A stretch of 64,000 nucleotides of DNA, from contig DASZAN010000201.1 in NCBI GenBank assembly GCA_035945115.1, positions 1 through 64,000 on the forward strand, read 5' to 3'. The stretch is from DAHUYF01 sp035945115. GTDB lineage: Bacteria > Pseudomonadota > Alphaproteobacteria > ATCC43930 > CGMCC-115725. The translations under genes were made by a program, and so were the position numbers. Shown here in pieces: positions 51,182 to 60,117 of this stretch. Position 1 is the stretch's first letter. Every line of letters starts with the position of its first letter. The notes beneath the pieces were generated by a model. That model searched no databases. It was not told the origin of the DNA and saw only the letters and a list, made by a program, of their open reading frames with translations.

Positions 51182-52084
51182 TCAAGACTCCGGCTTCTTC
51201 TCCGTGTGGATCGGCGGCAGCGACCTGATGTAGACGGCGATCGCGTGGCGATCCTCGTCGGAGAGCGCCGCTGTGCCCTTCACCACATCGGCCATGCCGG
51301 AGCCAACGAAATCGAAATCCGGGGTCTGTCCCGTCTTGAGCAGAGTCGCGATGTCGTCCGGCTGCCATTTGCCGATGCCGGTTTGGGCGTCGGCGGTGAT
51401 GTTGGGAGTCTTCTGCCCATCTGGTCCTTGCGGATTGCCGGAATAGCCTTGGCTCCGCTTGAGGCCGCCCATGAGGTTGCGGGGCGTGTGGCATTCCTGG
51501 CAATGCACCACCGTTTCGGCGAGGTAGCGGCCGCGGTTCCATTCGGCGGTTTGCCCCGCTGCCGGCTTGAGCGGCCCTTCGCTGAAAAAGAGCAGGCGCC
51601 AGCCGATCTGCAGGAAGCGCCAACTGAAGGGGAAGCTCACGGCATGGGGCTTGTTGGCTTGGGTCACCGCCGGCTGCGCCTCGAGATAGGCATAGAGCGC
51701 CGCGATGTCCTCATCGGTCATGCCGGTGAAGGAGGGATAGGGAAAGACCGGAAAGAGGTACTCCCCGTGTCGCCCCTCTCCTTCGCGGAGCGCGCGTCGA
51801 AACTCGGCTTCGCTCCAAGCGCCGATCCCATCCCGCTTGTCGCTGGTGATGTTGGGGCTGAAGAAGGTGCCGAAGGGAGTGGCGAGCGGCCGGCCGCCGG
51901 CGAGCGGCTGTCCCCCACCCTTCACGTCCGTGTGGCAGGCGGTGCAATCGGCCGCCTTGAACAGCACCTCGCCCCGTTGCAATTGCGCCTGGTCGGCGGC
52001 TGAGGCTTCCCCTCGCGAGAGGAGCGTGGCGACGATCATCGCAGCGAGTGCGCGCACCGTCGCGCGCGCGGTTTCATGTGTCAT
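51182..52084 (-). CDS. diheme c-type cytochrome
   Basis: A 300-residue exported protein with a signal peptide (ATVRALAAMIVATLLSRGEASA) and two CxxCH haem sites, CTACH near residue 48 and CQECH near residue 185, each in a cytochrome c domain with downstream Met ligands (GMTDEDI; GSGMADVV). Such diheme cytochromes shuttle electrons in the periplasm, often for a dehydrogenase. It lies 124 bp after a class II cytochrome gene on the same strand, with a 35-bp hairpin between them, so the two probably act together. Confidence 0.9.
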   Translation of the reverse strand: MTHETARATVRALAAMIVATLLSRGEASAADQAQLQRGEVLFKAADCTACHTDVKGGGQPLAGGRPLATPFGTFFSPNITSDKRDGIGAWSEAEFRRALREGEGRHGEYLFPVFPYPSFTGMTDEDIAALYAYLEAQPAVTQANKPHAVSFPFSWRFLQIGWRLLFFSEGPLKPAAGQTAEWNRGRYLAETVVHCQECHTPRNLMGGLKRSQGYSGNPQGPDGQKTPNITADAQTGIGKWQPDDIATLLKTGQTPDFDFVGSGMADVVKGTAALSDEDRHAIAVYIRSLPPIHTEKKPES

Positions 52085-52139
52085 GGCGTCGGTAATGACT
52101 CGGGGCGGCGGAATTCTATTCGATCCCATCACGCACGCA

Positions 52140-52174
52140 CCGTCCTCTCCGCCCCGATGGGGCGAAGAGAACGG
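52140..52174 (-). repeat. stem-loop between cytochrome genes
   Basis: An imperfect inverted repeat: CCGT, CTCT and CGCCCC in the left arm pair with GGGGCG, AGAG and ACGG in the right arm, with single mismatches between blocks and the loop GAT. It lies in the 124-bp gap between the cytochrome c' gene and the diheme cytochrome gene. It could stabilise the upstream mRNA or attenuate read-through. No T-tract follows, so it is not an obvious terminator. Confidence 0.55.
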
Positions 52175-52208
52175 GACAAAATCGTACCGTGCGCCGCGCG
52201 GTGCTCGC

Positions 52209-52688
52209 TTAGGAGAGCTTCTCGCGATAAGGCGTGTGGCAGGCGCCGCAGCCGTTCTTGCCGGTATTGGCAACCTGCGCGCCGATCGCCGCTTTATCGC
52301 CGCTCTTCACCGCATCGGCAAGCTTCTCCTCTTCGGTCTTGAGCACCGCCGGGATCGTCTTGAACTTGTCGAACTGCTGCCAGATCTCGGGCTTGGCGCC
52401 GGTCTTGCCGGGGAAGTCCGCCATGCTGGTTCCTGGCGGGAAAAGATCGACGATCTTGGCGTTGAGCGCCAAGAGATCGTCTACCGCCTTCTGCGCCGCC
52501 GCCTGATCGCCCTCACCCTTGGCGTAGTCGGCGATCGCTTTAAAATCATCGCCTTGGCGTTTCATTGTATCGCGGCGCAGTTTGATGGCCGCTTCCTTGT
52601 CCTGCGCTTGGGCGAGGACGGTGACGCCGCCCAGCCCGATGGTGGTTGCCACCAGCGCGACCAAGACATGCCGTGCTACACGCCTCAT
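52209..52688 (-). CDS. cytochrome c' / class II c-type cytochrome
   Basis: A 159-residue exported protein: signal peptide RHVLVALVATTIGLGGVTVLAQAQ, a four-helix-bundle body (AIKLRRDTMKRQGDDFKAIADYAKG...), and the haem site near the C-terminus, CGACHTPYREKLS, as in class II cytochromes. Family members bind gases or carry electrons in the periplasm. GGGGAGG precedes the ATG. It is the first gene of a two-cytochrome unit with the diheme protein at 51182-52084. Confidence 0.92.
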   Translation of the reverse strand: MRRVARHVLVALVATTIGLGGVTVLAQAQDKEAAIKLRRDTMKRQGDDFKAIADYAKGEGDQAAAQKAVDDLLALNAKIVDLFPPGTSMADFPGKTGAKPEIWQQFDKFKTIPAVLKTEEEKLADAVKSGDKAAIGAQVANTGKNGCGACHTPYREKLS

Positions 52689-52768
52689 GTTCTCCTCCCC
52701 GAAGGTTCGCCGCGATGATACGGAGCGGCGGCGGTCCCATCTCTCACGATTACGTGAAAAAACATCCT

Positions 52769-53389
52769 CTAGCTCACGGGACCCGCGACATGCCGGGTAA
52801 AGCCGGGCCGCTCGGCGATCCGCTCATACCATGCCTTGAGCCGCGGCAAGCTCGGCCGCTCGATCGGGTACACGTGCCAGCGGTGGCCGAAAATGCCAAG
52901 CGTGATGTCGGCGAGCGTGAAGCCCGCACCGGCCATGTAAGGCCCGCTCTCGAGCTGCCGCTCCACCATCGTCCAGAGCTCGATCGCGCGCTTGCGTGCC
53001 GTCTCGAGCGCCGCGGGATCGCGCTTCTCGGGTGCGGTGCGATAATAGCCGAGCAGCATCGTCGACATCGGTGCCGCCAGCGATTGAAGCTGCCAATCCA
53101 TCCAACGCTCGACGGTCGTCCGCTGCGCCGGATCGGCGGGATGGAGCGAAGCGCCACCGCGCGTCGCGCAGAGATAGCGCATGATGGTGTTCGATTCCCA
53201 GATGATGAGATCGCCGTCCTTCACCGTTGGCACCAAGCCGTTCGGGTTCATGACGAGATAGGCGGGATCTTGATTGCCACCGAAGGGCCCGCCCCAATCG
53301 ACCCGCTCGAACGGCGCGTCGAGCTCGGCACAGGTCCACAGCACTTTCTGCACGTTGGATGAGTTCTTCCGCCCCCAAATTTTGAGCAC
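52769..53389 (-). CDS. glutathione S-transferase
   Basis: A 206-residue GST: LKIWGRKNSSNVQKVLWTCAELD (thioredoxin-like start with catalytic Ser in RKNSSN), NPNGLVPTVKDGDLIIWESNTIMRYL for glutathione binding, and C-terminal FTLADITLGIF. The GTG at 53389, with GAGGAGAG upstream, is the preferred start; no ATG is in position. It is the fourth GST-fold gene of the window, separate from the cluster at 18-21 kb. Substrate unknown. Confidence 0.9.
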   Translation of the reverse strand: MLKIWGRKNSSNVQKVLWTCAELDAPFERVDWGGPFGGNQDPAYLVMNPNGLVPTVKDGDLIIWESNTIMRYLCATRGGASLHPADPAQRTTVERWMDWQLQSLAAPMSTMLLGYYRTAPEKRDPAALETARKRAIELWTMVERQLESGPYMAGAGFTLADITLGIFGHRWHVYPIERPSLPRLKAWYERIAERPGFTRHVAGPVS

Positions 53390-53515
53390 CAATTGCTCTC
53401 CTCGCGTTGGTCTCGTGGGCACAGCTATCGCCTGGCGCGCACGATTGCAAGGCCCGGCATCGATGCCCTGGCCGAAGAGCCAGCCGATGCGCAAGATCGA
53501 AAGCAAGGAGATGGC

Positions 53516-53950
53516 GTGGTGAGCGAAGGCGGGCGGCGCATAATGTCGATGGCGAGCGATCTTGCGCGGGACCTGATCTCGGTTGGGCGCGAAGGCGTGG
53601 CCCTGCTGCGCGCCGCCGTCAGTGCCTGGCTTGCCGACCGGGCGCCCAGCATGGGCGCGGCAATCGCTTACTACACGGTCTTTTCGCTGGGGCCGGCGCT
53701 CATTCTGATCATCGCCGTAGCCAGCCTCGTCTTCGGAAAGCGTGCAGCGGAAGGGGCGCTCTTCAATGAAATCGCCACCCTCGTGGGCAACGAAAGCGCC
53801 GGAGCGGCGCAGGCGATGCTCCGCAGTGCTGCCGGCACGCGCTCTGGCGTGATTGCGAGCCTCGTCGGTCTCGGCGCCCTCCTCTTTGCCAAAGCCTTCG
53901 GCGACTGGCGCCGTGCGCGCCGGCGCGATGACGCCGCGTCGGCGGCCTGA
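53516..53950 (+). pseudogene. truncated YihY/BrkB-family membrane protein fragment
   Basis: An open frame of 144 codons with AAGGAG before tandem GTG codons (53516/53519). The part VGREGVALLRAAVSAWLADRAPSMGAAIAYYTVFSLGPALILIIAVASLVFG...GSGVIASLVGLGALLFA matches the N-terminal ~100 residues of YihY/BrkB inner-membrane proteins, which are normally about 280-300 residues. After FAKAFGDW the similarity ends in an arginine/alanine-rich tail and a stop. The rest of the family sequence is not found downstream. It is probably a remnant; expression of a two-TM fragment cannot be excluded. Confidence 0.6.
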
Positions 53951-54126
53951 TTCGCACAATCCATGCCGTCGATGAGGCGCGCACAACCAACGGGTGCGAT
54001 CTCGCTAAAAAAGAGCTGCCAGAAGGCTTGAATTTTAAAGAGTTTGGTAAGTGAGTTCGGCGATCGTTGGCGCGACCCTACCACCGCCGCTCCGATCGGC
54101 GCGGCGCCATGCCGGGAGCGTGTGCG

Positions 54127-55302
54127 ATGAAGCTGCAACACCGTTGGATCTCTCTGATCGCTCTTGCCGCTGCAAGTCTACTTGCCACGCCGGCCAGCGC
54201 CGAGAACGGCGTCAGCGCCGACAAGATACTGCTGGGACAGGTGGCGGCGCTCGATGGGCCCGCGGCCGCGCTCGGCCAAGGCATGCGGGACGGTTTGCTC
54301 GCCGCGTTCGATGAGGTGAACCGCGCCGGCGGCGTCAATGGCCGCAAGATCGAGCTCCTCCCGATTGACGACGGCTACGAGCCCAACAAATCGATCGCCG
54401 GCGCGAAGAAGCTCATCGAGGAGGACAAGGTCTTCGCGCTGGTGGGATCGGTCGGAACGCCGACCTCGGCCGCGGTGCAGCCGATCGCCACCGAAGCGGG
54501 CGTGCCGTTCATCGGCGCGTTCACAGGCGCCGAATTCCTGCGCGATCCCTACAAGCCCGCCGTGGTCAATGTCCGCGCCTCCTATTTCCAGGAGACGGAG
54601 ACCATGGTCGAACATCTGACCAAGGATCTCGGGGTCAGCAAGATCGCGATCTTCTATCAGGATGACGCCTTCGGCCAAGCCGGCCTCACCGGCGTCAAGC
54701 GGGCGCTCGACAAGCGCCACATGGAGCTCGTCGCCGAAGGCAGCTACGAGCGCAACACCATTGCGGTGAAGACGGCGCTGCTCGCCATCAAGAAGGCGGA
54801 GCCCGAGGCCGTGATCATGATCGGCGCCTACAAGCCTTGCGCCGAATTCATCAAGCTCGCGCGCCAAGTCAAGCTCGAGGCGACCTTCGTCAATATTTCC
54901 TTCGTCGGCAGCGATGCGCTTGCCAAGGAGCTCGGCGGCGCCGGCGCGGGTGTGGTCGTGACGCAAGTGGTGCCGCTCCCCGAGGACGGCACCATCGGCC
55001 TCGTCAAAGGGTATCAGGCGGCGCTCAAGGTGGCGAAGCCCGATGCCAAGCCGGGATTCGTCTCGCTCGAGGGATATATGGTCGGGCGCCTCGTCATCGC
55101 CGCGCTCCAGAAGGTCGAGGGCGACGTGACGCGCCAATCGCTGCTCGGGGCAATCACCAAGACCGGCAGCTTCGACCTGGGCGGCGTCAAGCTCACCTAC
55201 GGGCCCGACAACAATCGTGGATCGAGCCACGTGTTTCTCACGGTGATTCAAGCGGACGGCAGCTTGAAGGCGGTCGAGAAGCTGGCCCGGGTCGGCGGCT
55301 GA
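54127..55302 (+). CDS. periplasmic substrate-binding protein (branched-chain amino acid/LivK type)
   Basis: A 391-residue type I periplasmic-binding protein. Signal peptide MKLQHRWISLIALAAASLLATPASA is followed by ILLGQVAALDGPAAALGQGMRDGLLAAFDEVN, the typical LivJ/LivK start, and two lobes joined by a hinge. No transporter permease or ATPase gene is next to it. It is followed after 29 bp by a chemoreceptor gene on the same strand, so it could present its ligand to that receptor. Ligand unknown; amino acids, amides and aromatic acids are all bound by this class. Confidence 0.9.
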   Translation: MKLQHRWISLIALAAASLLATPASAENGVSADKILLGQVAALDGPAAALGQGMRDGLLAAFDEVNRAGGVNGRKIELLPIDDGYEPNKSIAGAKKLIEEDKVFALVGSVGTPTSAAVQPIATEAGVPFIGAFTGAEFLRDPYKPAVVNVRASYFQETETMVEHLTKDLGVSKIAIFYQDDAFGQAGLTGVKRALDKRHMELVAEGSYERNTIAVKTALLAIKKAEPEAVIMIGAYKPCAEFIKLARQVKLEATFVNISFVGSDALAKELGGAGAGVVVTQVVPLPEDGTIGLVKGYQAALKVAKPDAKPGFVSLEGYMVGRLVIAALQKVEGDVTRQSLLGAITKTGSFDLGGVKLTYGPDNNRGSSHVFLTVIQADGSLKAVEKLARVGG

Positions 55303-55331
55303 ACGTGTCGACGAGGGGGGCAGCGGTGGTG

Positions 55332-57473
55332 ATGAATTCGCTCCTCGGCTATGCCCGCGGCATCCGCGGCAAACTCTTGCTGGCGTTTGCCGCGGTCGCG
55401 AGCCTCACGCTGCTGGCCGGCGGCGTTGCCCAACTGTCTTACGGCGAGGTCGGCCGCAGCTTGGGCGGAATCGCCGGCCAGAGTCTGCCGGCGATGAGCG
55501 CGTCGGTTCGCCTCACCAAAGCGAGCGCGGAAATCGTCTCGCTCGCGCCGACGCTCGCCAACGCTGCCACTCTGCAGGAACGCGACGCGGCGCTCGGTGC
55601 CATGAAGGCGAATGAGCGGGCGCTCAAGGATGCGATCGACGAGCTTGCGGCGCTTCCGGGCGGCGAGGCTTCGACGGCGCCGCTGCGCCGCGCTGCCGGC
55701 GAGATGACGAGCAATCTCACTCAGATCGCCGCGGCGGTCGAGCAGGGCCTGGCGCTCAAGACGGAACGCCTCGCCGAGGACACTCGCGTCCGCGCCGCCC
55801 ACGATACGGTCTCGACCGCGCTCGCGCCGCTGGTGGACGACGCCAGCTTCGATCTCGTGACGGGGCTGCAGAGTCCGCCGGAGGGCTCCGATATGGCGGC
55901 GCTGCAGCATCATCTCGCCGCTCTTGCCGACAAGCAACTAGCGGCGCTTCAGGCGTTCCTCGATCTCCGCGCCGATAGCAATCTCGTGCTCGGCCTCCTG
56001 ATCGAGGCCGCCAACCTGCCGAACAAGGATTTTCTCCCGCCGCTGCGTGAGCGCTTCAATGCCGCGGCGAAGCACCTTGAGAAGTCCTCCGCGGTGCTCA
56101 AGGCGGATCCGTCGCTTGATCCCTTGCGGACCGCCGTCAAGGCGCTGCTCGATCACGGCCGTGGCGAGAAGAGCATGTTCGACCTGCGGCGTCGCGAGCT
56201 CGAGGCGCTTGCCACCGCCGAGACGGCGCTCGCCGCCAATAGGAAGCTCGCGGCATCACTGGAGCAAGCCGTGGATGAGCTCGTCACCCACAGCGAGGCC
56301 GGAGCAAAGACCGCGGCCAAGGACACCCAGGATGCGATCGGACGCGGCCGTTTGCTGTTGATCGGCATTTCGCTCGCGAGCATCGTCCTCGCCGTCGTCA
56401 TTGGCGGGTACTATGTGGGCACGCGCATCGTGCGGCGGCTCACGCAATTGCGCGCCAGCATGGGCGAGATCGCCGCTGGCAATTTTGAGGCGGCGATTCC
56501 GGCGGGCGGTCGCGACGAGATCGCCGAGATGGCGGGGGCGCTCGCTGTCTTCCGCGACAATGGCCGGGCGGCGGAGCTTGCCGAGGAAGAGGCCGCCGCC
56601 GAACGGCAGCGAATGGCGGAAGAACGGCGCGCCGATCTTCTAGCACTCGCCGACGGCTTCGAGGCAAACGTGAAGGGCGTCGTCGACGCTGTCTTCAATG
56701 CCGCCGGCGACATGAAGGCGACCGCGTCCACCATGGTCGAGATGTCGGGAGCCACCGGGAAACAGGCGGCGGTGGTGTCGCAAGCCTCGGCGCAAGCATC
56801 GCAGAACGTTCAGGCGGTTGCGTCCGCTGCCGAAGAGCTGTCTGCCTCGACGGCAGAAATCGGCCAACAGGTGACGCAGTCAGCCGGCGTCGCAAGCCAT
56901 GCCGTGGCTGAGACCGAGCGAACCAACGCGACGGTGCAAACACTCGCCGCCGCGGCGCAGAAGATCGGCGATGTGGTATCGCTCATTCATCAAATTGCGA
57001 GCCAGACCAATCTCCTCGCCCTGAACGCGACGATCGAAGCGGCACGGGCGGGCGAGGCGGGCAAGGGATTCGCCGTCGTCGCCTCGGAGGTGAAGTCGCT
57101 CGCCAATCAGACCGCCAAGGCGACCGAGGAAATCTCGGCCCAGATCCGCACCATTCAGCAAGCGACGAGCGAGGCCGTGAGCGCGATCGGCGAAACCGGG
57201 ACGACCATTCGCCGCATCAGTGAGATCGCCACCACGGTTGCGAGCGCGGTCGAGGAGCAGAACGCCACCACGCAGGAGATCGCGCGCAGCGTGCAGCAGG
57301 CGGCCGAAGCGACGCACGGCGTCTCGGAAAACATCAACGGTGTCACTCGCGCGATCGGCGAGACGAGCGAGGCCGCCACCGTGGTGCTGACCTCGGCAGC
57401 ATCGCTCGCCGAGCACGGGCAGCGGCTGCACAGCGAGGTCGAGCGCTTCCTCGCCAACGTGCGTAGCCGCTGA
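55332..57473 (+). CDS. methyl-accepting chemotaxis protein with large helical sensor domain
   Basis: A 713-residue chemoreceptor. TM1 is at residues ~15-36 (LLLAFAAVASLTLLAGGVA), then ~300 periplasmic residues, mostly long helices (HBM-like size), TM2 at ~340-363 (LLLIGISLASIVLAVVIGGYYVG), a HAMP domain, and the MCP signalling domain with the conserved hairpin tip QIASQTNLLALNATIEAARAGE near residue 555. The C-terminus has no CheR-docking pentapeptide. It is probably cotranscribed with the binding protein upstream. GTG codons at 55326/55329 are alternative starts. Confidence 0.9.
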   Translation: MNSLLGYARGIRGKLLLAFAAVASLTLLAGGVAQLSYGEVGRSLGGIAGQSLPAMSASVRLTKASAEIVSLAPTLANAATLQERDAALGAMKANERALKDAIDELAALPGGEASTAPLRRAAGEMTSNLTQIAAAVEQGLALKTERLAEDTRVRAAHDTVSTALAPLVDDASFDLVTGLQSPPEGSDMAALQHHLAALADKQLAALQAFLDLRADSNLVLGLLIEAANLPNKDFLPPLRERFNAAAKHLEKSSAVLKADPSLDPLRTAVKALLDHGRGEKSMFDLRRRELEALATAETALAANRKLAASLEQAVDELVTHSEAGAKTAAKDTQDAIGRGRLLLIGISLASIVLAVVIGGYYVGTRIVRRLTQLRASMGEIAAGNFEAAIPAGGRDEIAEMAGALAVFRDNGRAAELAEEEAAAERQRMAEERRADLLALADGFEANVKGVVDAVFNAAGDMKATASTMVEMSGATGKQAAVVSQASAQASQNVQAVASAAEELSASTAEIGQQVTQSAGVASHAVAETERTNATVQTLAAAAQKIGDVVSLIHQIASQTNLLALNATIEAARAGEAGKGFAVVASEVKSLANQTAKATEEISAQIRTIQQATSEAVSAIGETGTTIRRISEIATTVASAVEEQNATTQEIARSVQQAAEATHGVSENINGVTRAIGETSEAATVVLTSAASLAEHGQRLHSEVERFLANVRSR

Positions 57474-57502
57474 GCGCACGAGCGCCGATAGAGGGTGAAA
57501 GG

Positions 57503-57970
57503 CTAGCCGAAGATCGCGCGCCGGCGTTCAAGGCTCTCAGCGGGCCAGAGCTTCTTTGAGTCGTAGTAGGCCTCGAAGGCCGGAACGCCCGGCGGCAAGG
57601 CGACCCACGGCAGCTTCGAGCGGACGTAGATGTGGACGTCGGGCGGCAGCGCTGTCGGATCGTCGAGCGTGCCGACGCGGAGGAAGCGCAGCGCCTCGCG
57701 CCCGCCATAGGTGCTCCAGAGCGCGGTCTGGCAGGCGCGGCAGCGATAGATGACATGCGCTTGGCCGCTGTCGGTCGGCACGCGGATGCCGGCGACATCG
57801 CCCGTGAGCACAATGAGCCGATCGGCCTCGATGAGCGCGTTGAGAACGAACGCCGTGCCGGTCTGGCGCTGGCAATCATGGCAGTGGCAGCAATGGACGA
57901 ACATCGGCGGCGATGTCATGCGGTAGCGGACGGCACCACAGGCACAGCCGCCCTCGAAGCTCTGCGTCAT
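57503..57970 (-). CDS. GFA-family (glutathione-dependent formaldehyde-activating-like) protein
   Basis: A 155-residue zinc-binding protein: SFEGGCACGAVRYRMTSPP, HCCHCHDCQRQTGTAF and YRCRACQTALWSTYGG provide the cysteines for the family's two zinc sites (C-x-C, C-x-x-C, C-x-x-C). GFA homologues bind glutathione-formaldehyde adducts weakly, and most have no proved enzymatic role. The gene is convergent with the chemoreceptor, 29 bp away, and follows the alpha/beta hydrolase gene by 22 bp on its strand. Confidence 0.92.
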   Translation of the reverse strand: MTQSFEGGCACGAVRYRMTSPPMFVHCCHCHDCQRQTGTAFVLNALIEADRLIVLTGDVAGIRVPTDSGQAHVIYRCRACQTALWSTYGGREALRFLRVGTLDDPTALPPDVHIYVRSKLPWVALPPGVPAFEAYYDSKKLWPAESLERRRAIFG

Positions 57971-57992
57971 CGCAAGTCCCCTTTCCCTGTCG

Positions 57993-59147
57993 TCACGCGC
58001 GCAGAAACCGGAGCAGCAGCTCGCTCACTGCCTCCGGCTTTTCCTGCTGCACCCAATGCCCGGCACCGTCGACGAGGTAGGTCCCGCGCCATTGCGTGCA
58101 GGCTCTGGTGGCCATCCGCTCGAGGGCGCCCGGTACCTGGTAGATGCCCCAGTCGCTCGCGCCGGCGATGAAGCAGGCGGGCACGTCGATGGTGAGGCCC
58201 GAATAGGTCTCGAGCTCGGCCGTGAATTTGCCGCCGCGGCAGCGGTACCAATTGAGGCCGCCCTGAAACCCCGTCCGCGCGAAAGCGGCGCTGTAGACCT
58301 GAAGCTCGTTCTCCGGAAGCCACCGGCACGCGGCGATCGCGCTTGCAGATGGCATCTCCGCTGCGACGGTCTCCGCCATGGTCTTGTCGCGGTCCATGAT
58401 GTAGTAGCGCGGCATCTTCGCCAGTTCGCCCGCGGTGAAGGACGCGAGCGGAAAGGGTTCGTTCGCCGTCCAGTCGGCGCTCTTCATATGATAATAGGCG
58501 CGGAGAAAGGCGTGGATGCCCTGCGCTGAATGGCGCATATCGGCATCGGCCGGGCGGGTGCCGTAGTAAGTCTGGTAATGCTTGCGCGGCTGGTCGAGCG
58601 CGGCCAGCGCGGCGTCAAGGTCACCAGGAGGGCTTGGCGCCGCGCCGTTTGCCGTGTTGAAAGGCAGCGCCGGCGGTCCGGCGAAGGGTGCGCTCATCAA
58701 CGCCACGCGCCGGAAGACATCGGGCCGCAAGAGCGCGCAATAGGCCGCCACCGGCGAGCCGAAATCATGGCCGATGACCGCCTCGACGGCGCGGTACCCG
58801 AGCGCCGCCACCAAGCCCAGCGCGTCGCGCACGAGATTGGGCAGCCGGAATGACCAGAGATCGCCGTCGTAGTCGCCGTCCCATCCGCTGGTGTCGCCGT
58901 AGCCGCGCTGATCGGGCGCGATGACGTGATATCCCACCGCGGCCAACGCCGGCATCACCTTGCGCCAGCTATAAGCGAGCTCGGGAAAGCCGTGGAGCAG
59001 CAGCAGCGCTGGGCGGCCCGCCGTCTCGAAGCCCGCTTCGAGCACTTGCATGGCAAGCCCGTTGATGCCGCCAATGCGGCGCGAACGCAGGACCGCCGGG
59101 AGCGGCGCGCCGCCATAGGGAGGAAGATCGCTCTCGGCGCCGGACAT
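57993..59147 (-). CDS. alpha/beta hydrolase, epoxide-hydrolase-like
   Basis: A 384-residue alpha/beta-hydrolase: LLLHGFPELAYSWRKVMPALAAVGY with the HGxP oxyanion motif, nucleophile Asp in VIGHDFGSPVAAY (about residue 155), cap region with RYYIMDR, and catalytic His in GAGHWVQQEKPE. HGFPE plus an Asp nucleophile in HDFG matches epoxide hydrolases rather than lipases. The ATG at 59147 lacks a strong ribosome binding site, so the start is uncertain. It lies 16 bp after a small lipoprotein gene on the same strand. Confidence 0.9.
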   Translation of the reverse strand: MSGAESDLPPYGGAPLPAVLRSRRIGGINGLAMQVLEAGFETAGRPALLLLHGFPELAYSWRKVMPALAAVGYHVIAPDQRGYGDTSGWDGDYDGDLWSFRLPNLVRDALGLVAALGYRAVEAVIGHDFGSPVAAYCALLRPDVFRRVALMSAPFAGPPALPFNTANGAAPSPPGDLDAALAALDQPRKHYQTYYGTRPADADMRHSAQGIHAFLRAYYHMKSADWTANEPFPLASFTAGELAKMPRYYIMDRDKTMAETVAAEMPSASAIAACRWLPENELQVYSAAFARTGFQGGLNWYRCRGGKFTAELETYSGLTIDVPACFIAGASDWGIYQVPGALERMATRACTQWRGTYLVDGAGHWVQQEKPEAVSELLLRFLRA

Positions 59148-59163
59148 CGCTCGATGAGCCGCT

Positions 59164-59364
59164 TCAGCAGCGATGATAGGGCTGGGCGTAGGAGAGCGCG
59201 GTCTCGTTGCCGAAATGCGAGCAGATCGAGTTGAAGTCGCGCTCATCGGTGCCGATTTGCGGGAACCAGATCACCTCCGCCGCCGAAAGGCGGTTGTCCG
59301 GCACCTCGGCAAGGCAGGCGCCGAGCGGTGCGAGCAGCACTGATAGAAGGACGAGCTTGCGCAT
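59164..59364 (-). CDS. small lipoprotein of unknown function
   Basis: A 66-residue protein with a short leader (MRKLVLLSVLLAPLGAC) ending in the lipobox LGAC, so it should be a membrane-anchored lipoprotein. The mature part holds VIWFPQIGTDERDFNSICSHFGNETALSY and three cysteines including the anchored one. No family is recognised. It is divergent from the haem protein gene at 59437 (72-bp gap) and upstream of the alpha/beta hydrolase. The leader and lipobox are the evidence for a real gene. Confidence 0.65.
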   Translation of the reverse strand: MRKLVLLSVLLAPLGACLAEVPDNRLSAAEVIWFPQIGTDERDFNSICSHFGNETALSYAQPYHRC

Positions 59365-59436
59365 GGTTGTCGCCGATCCTGTCGAGCCCATCGCCATCAT
59401 GTATGATCGCGCCGCGACGGAAAATAGGGGGTCGAG

Positions 59437-60009
59437 ATGGGGATGCTCCGAAGCGTGATCGCCGCAGCCTTGCTGCCACTGCTCGCGGAAACGGCGGCGG
59501 CGCAAAACGACCTGCCGGAGCGCATGGAGAAGGCACGCGCCGCGGCCGGCGATTTCGGTGCACGGCTTTTGGCGGCGCTGCAGAAGGCAATGGCCGAGGG
59601 CGGCCCGGTCAATGCCATCGGCGTCTGCAACACGATCGCGCCGGCGATTGCCGCGGAGAAATCGGCCGCCGCGCAGATGAGCATCGCCCGCACCAGCCTC
59701 AAGCTTCGTCAGCCCAAGAATGCGCCCGATGCTTGGGAACTGCGGCAGCTTCAGAATTTCGAGGCGCGCAAGGCGGCGGGGGAAAACCCCACCGCCATCG
59801 AGGTCGGCGAATTCACGGAGAAAGACGGGAAGCCCGTCTTCCGCTACATGAAGGCGATCCCGACAGGGCCGCTCTGCCTCAATTGCCACGGCGCGCAGTT
59901 GGCACCCGAGGTGGCGGCGAAGCTCCAGGCGCTTTACCCCGAGGACCGGGCCACCGGCTTCGCCGCGGGTGACTTGCGCGGCGCCTTCACCATCACCGCG
60001 CCGCGCTGA
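59437..60009 (+). CDS. DUF3365 c-type haem protein
   Basis: A 190-residue exported protein: signal peptide MLRSVIAAALLPLLAETAAA, a helical body, and the DUF3365 haem domain (Tll0287-like): VCNTIAPAIAAE, LKLRQPKNAPDAWEL, and the haem attachment CLNCHGAQL near residue 148. The domain senses or binds redox-active ligands in the periplasm, and free-standing copies are of unknown use. AGGGGG precedes the ATG. It stands alone. Confidence 0.9.
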   Translation: MGMLRSVIAAALLPLLAETAAAQNDLPERMEKARAAAGDFGARLLAALQKAMAEGGPVNAIGVCNTIAPAIAAEKSAAAQMSIARTSLKLRQPKNAPDAWELRQLQNFEARKAAGENPTAIEVGEFTEKDGKPVFRYMKAIPTGPLCLNCHGAQLAPEVAAKLQALYPEDRATGFAAGDLRGAFTITAPR

Positions 60010-60021
60010 GACCTTCCAGCC

Positions 60022-60117
60022 TCAGTGTCGGAGCGACAACCATCCCAAGGTCGCCGCGAAGACGATGGCGGCAACGATCACCATTGCGAGGTAGAGCTCT
60101 TCTCCAGTGGTCATCAT
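60022..60117 (-). CDS. 31-residue single-span membrane protein
   Basis: A very short frame reads MMTTGEELYLAMVIVAAI, then VFAATLGWLSLRH, then TGA. It has a 19-residue hydrophobic stretch with a short acidic N-terminus (GEEL) and a basic C-terminus. GGAGA lies 8 bp before the first ATG. Small proteins of this MTTGE-L-Y-L pattern recur in alphaproteobacteria, so it is likely to be a genuine gene, probably in the inner membrane. Function unknown. It is convergent with the haem protein gene, 12 bp away. Confidence 0.55.
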   Translation of the reverse strand: MMTTGEELYLAMVIVAAIVFAATLGWLSLRH

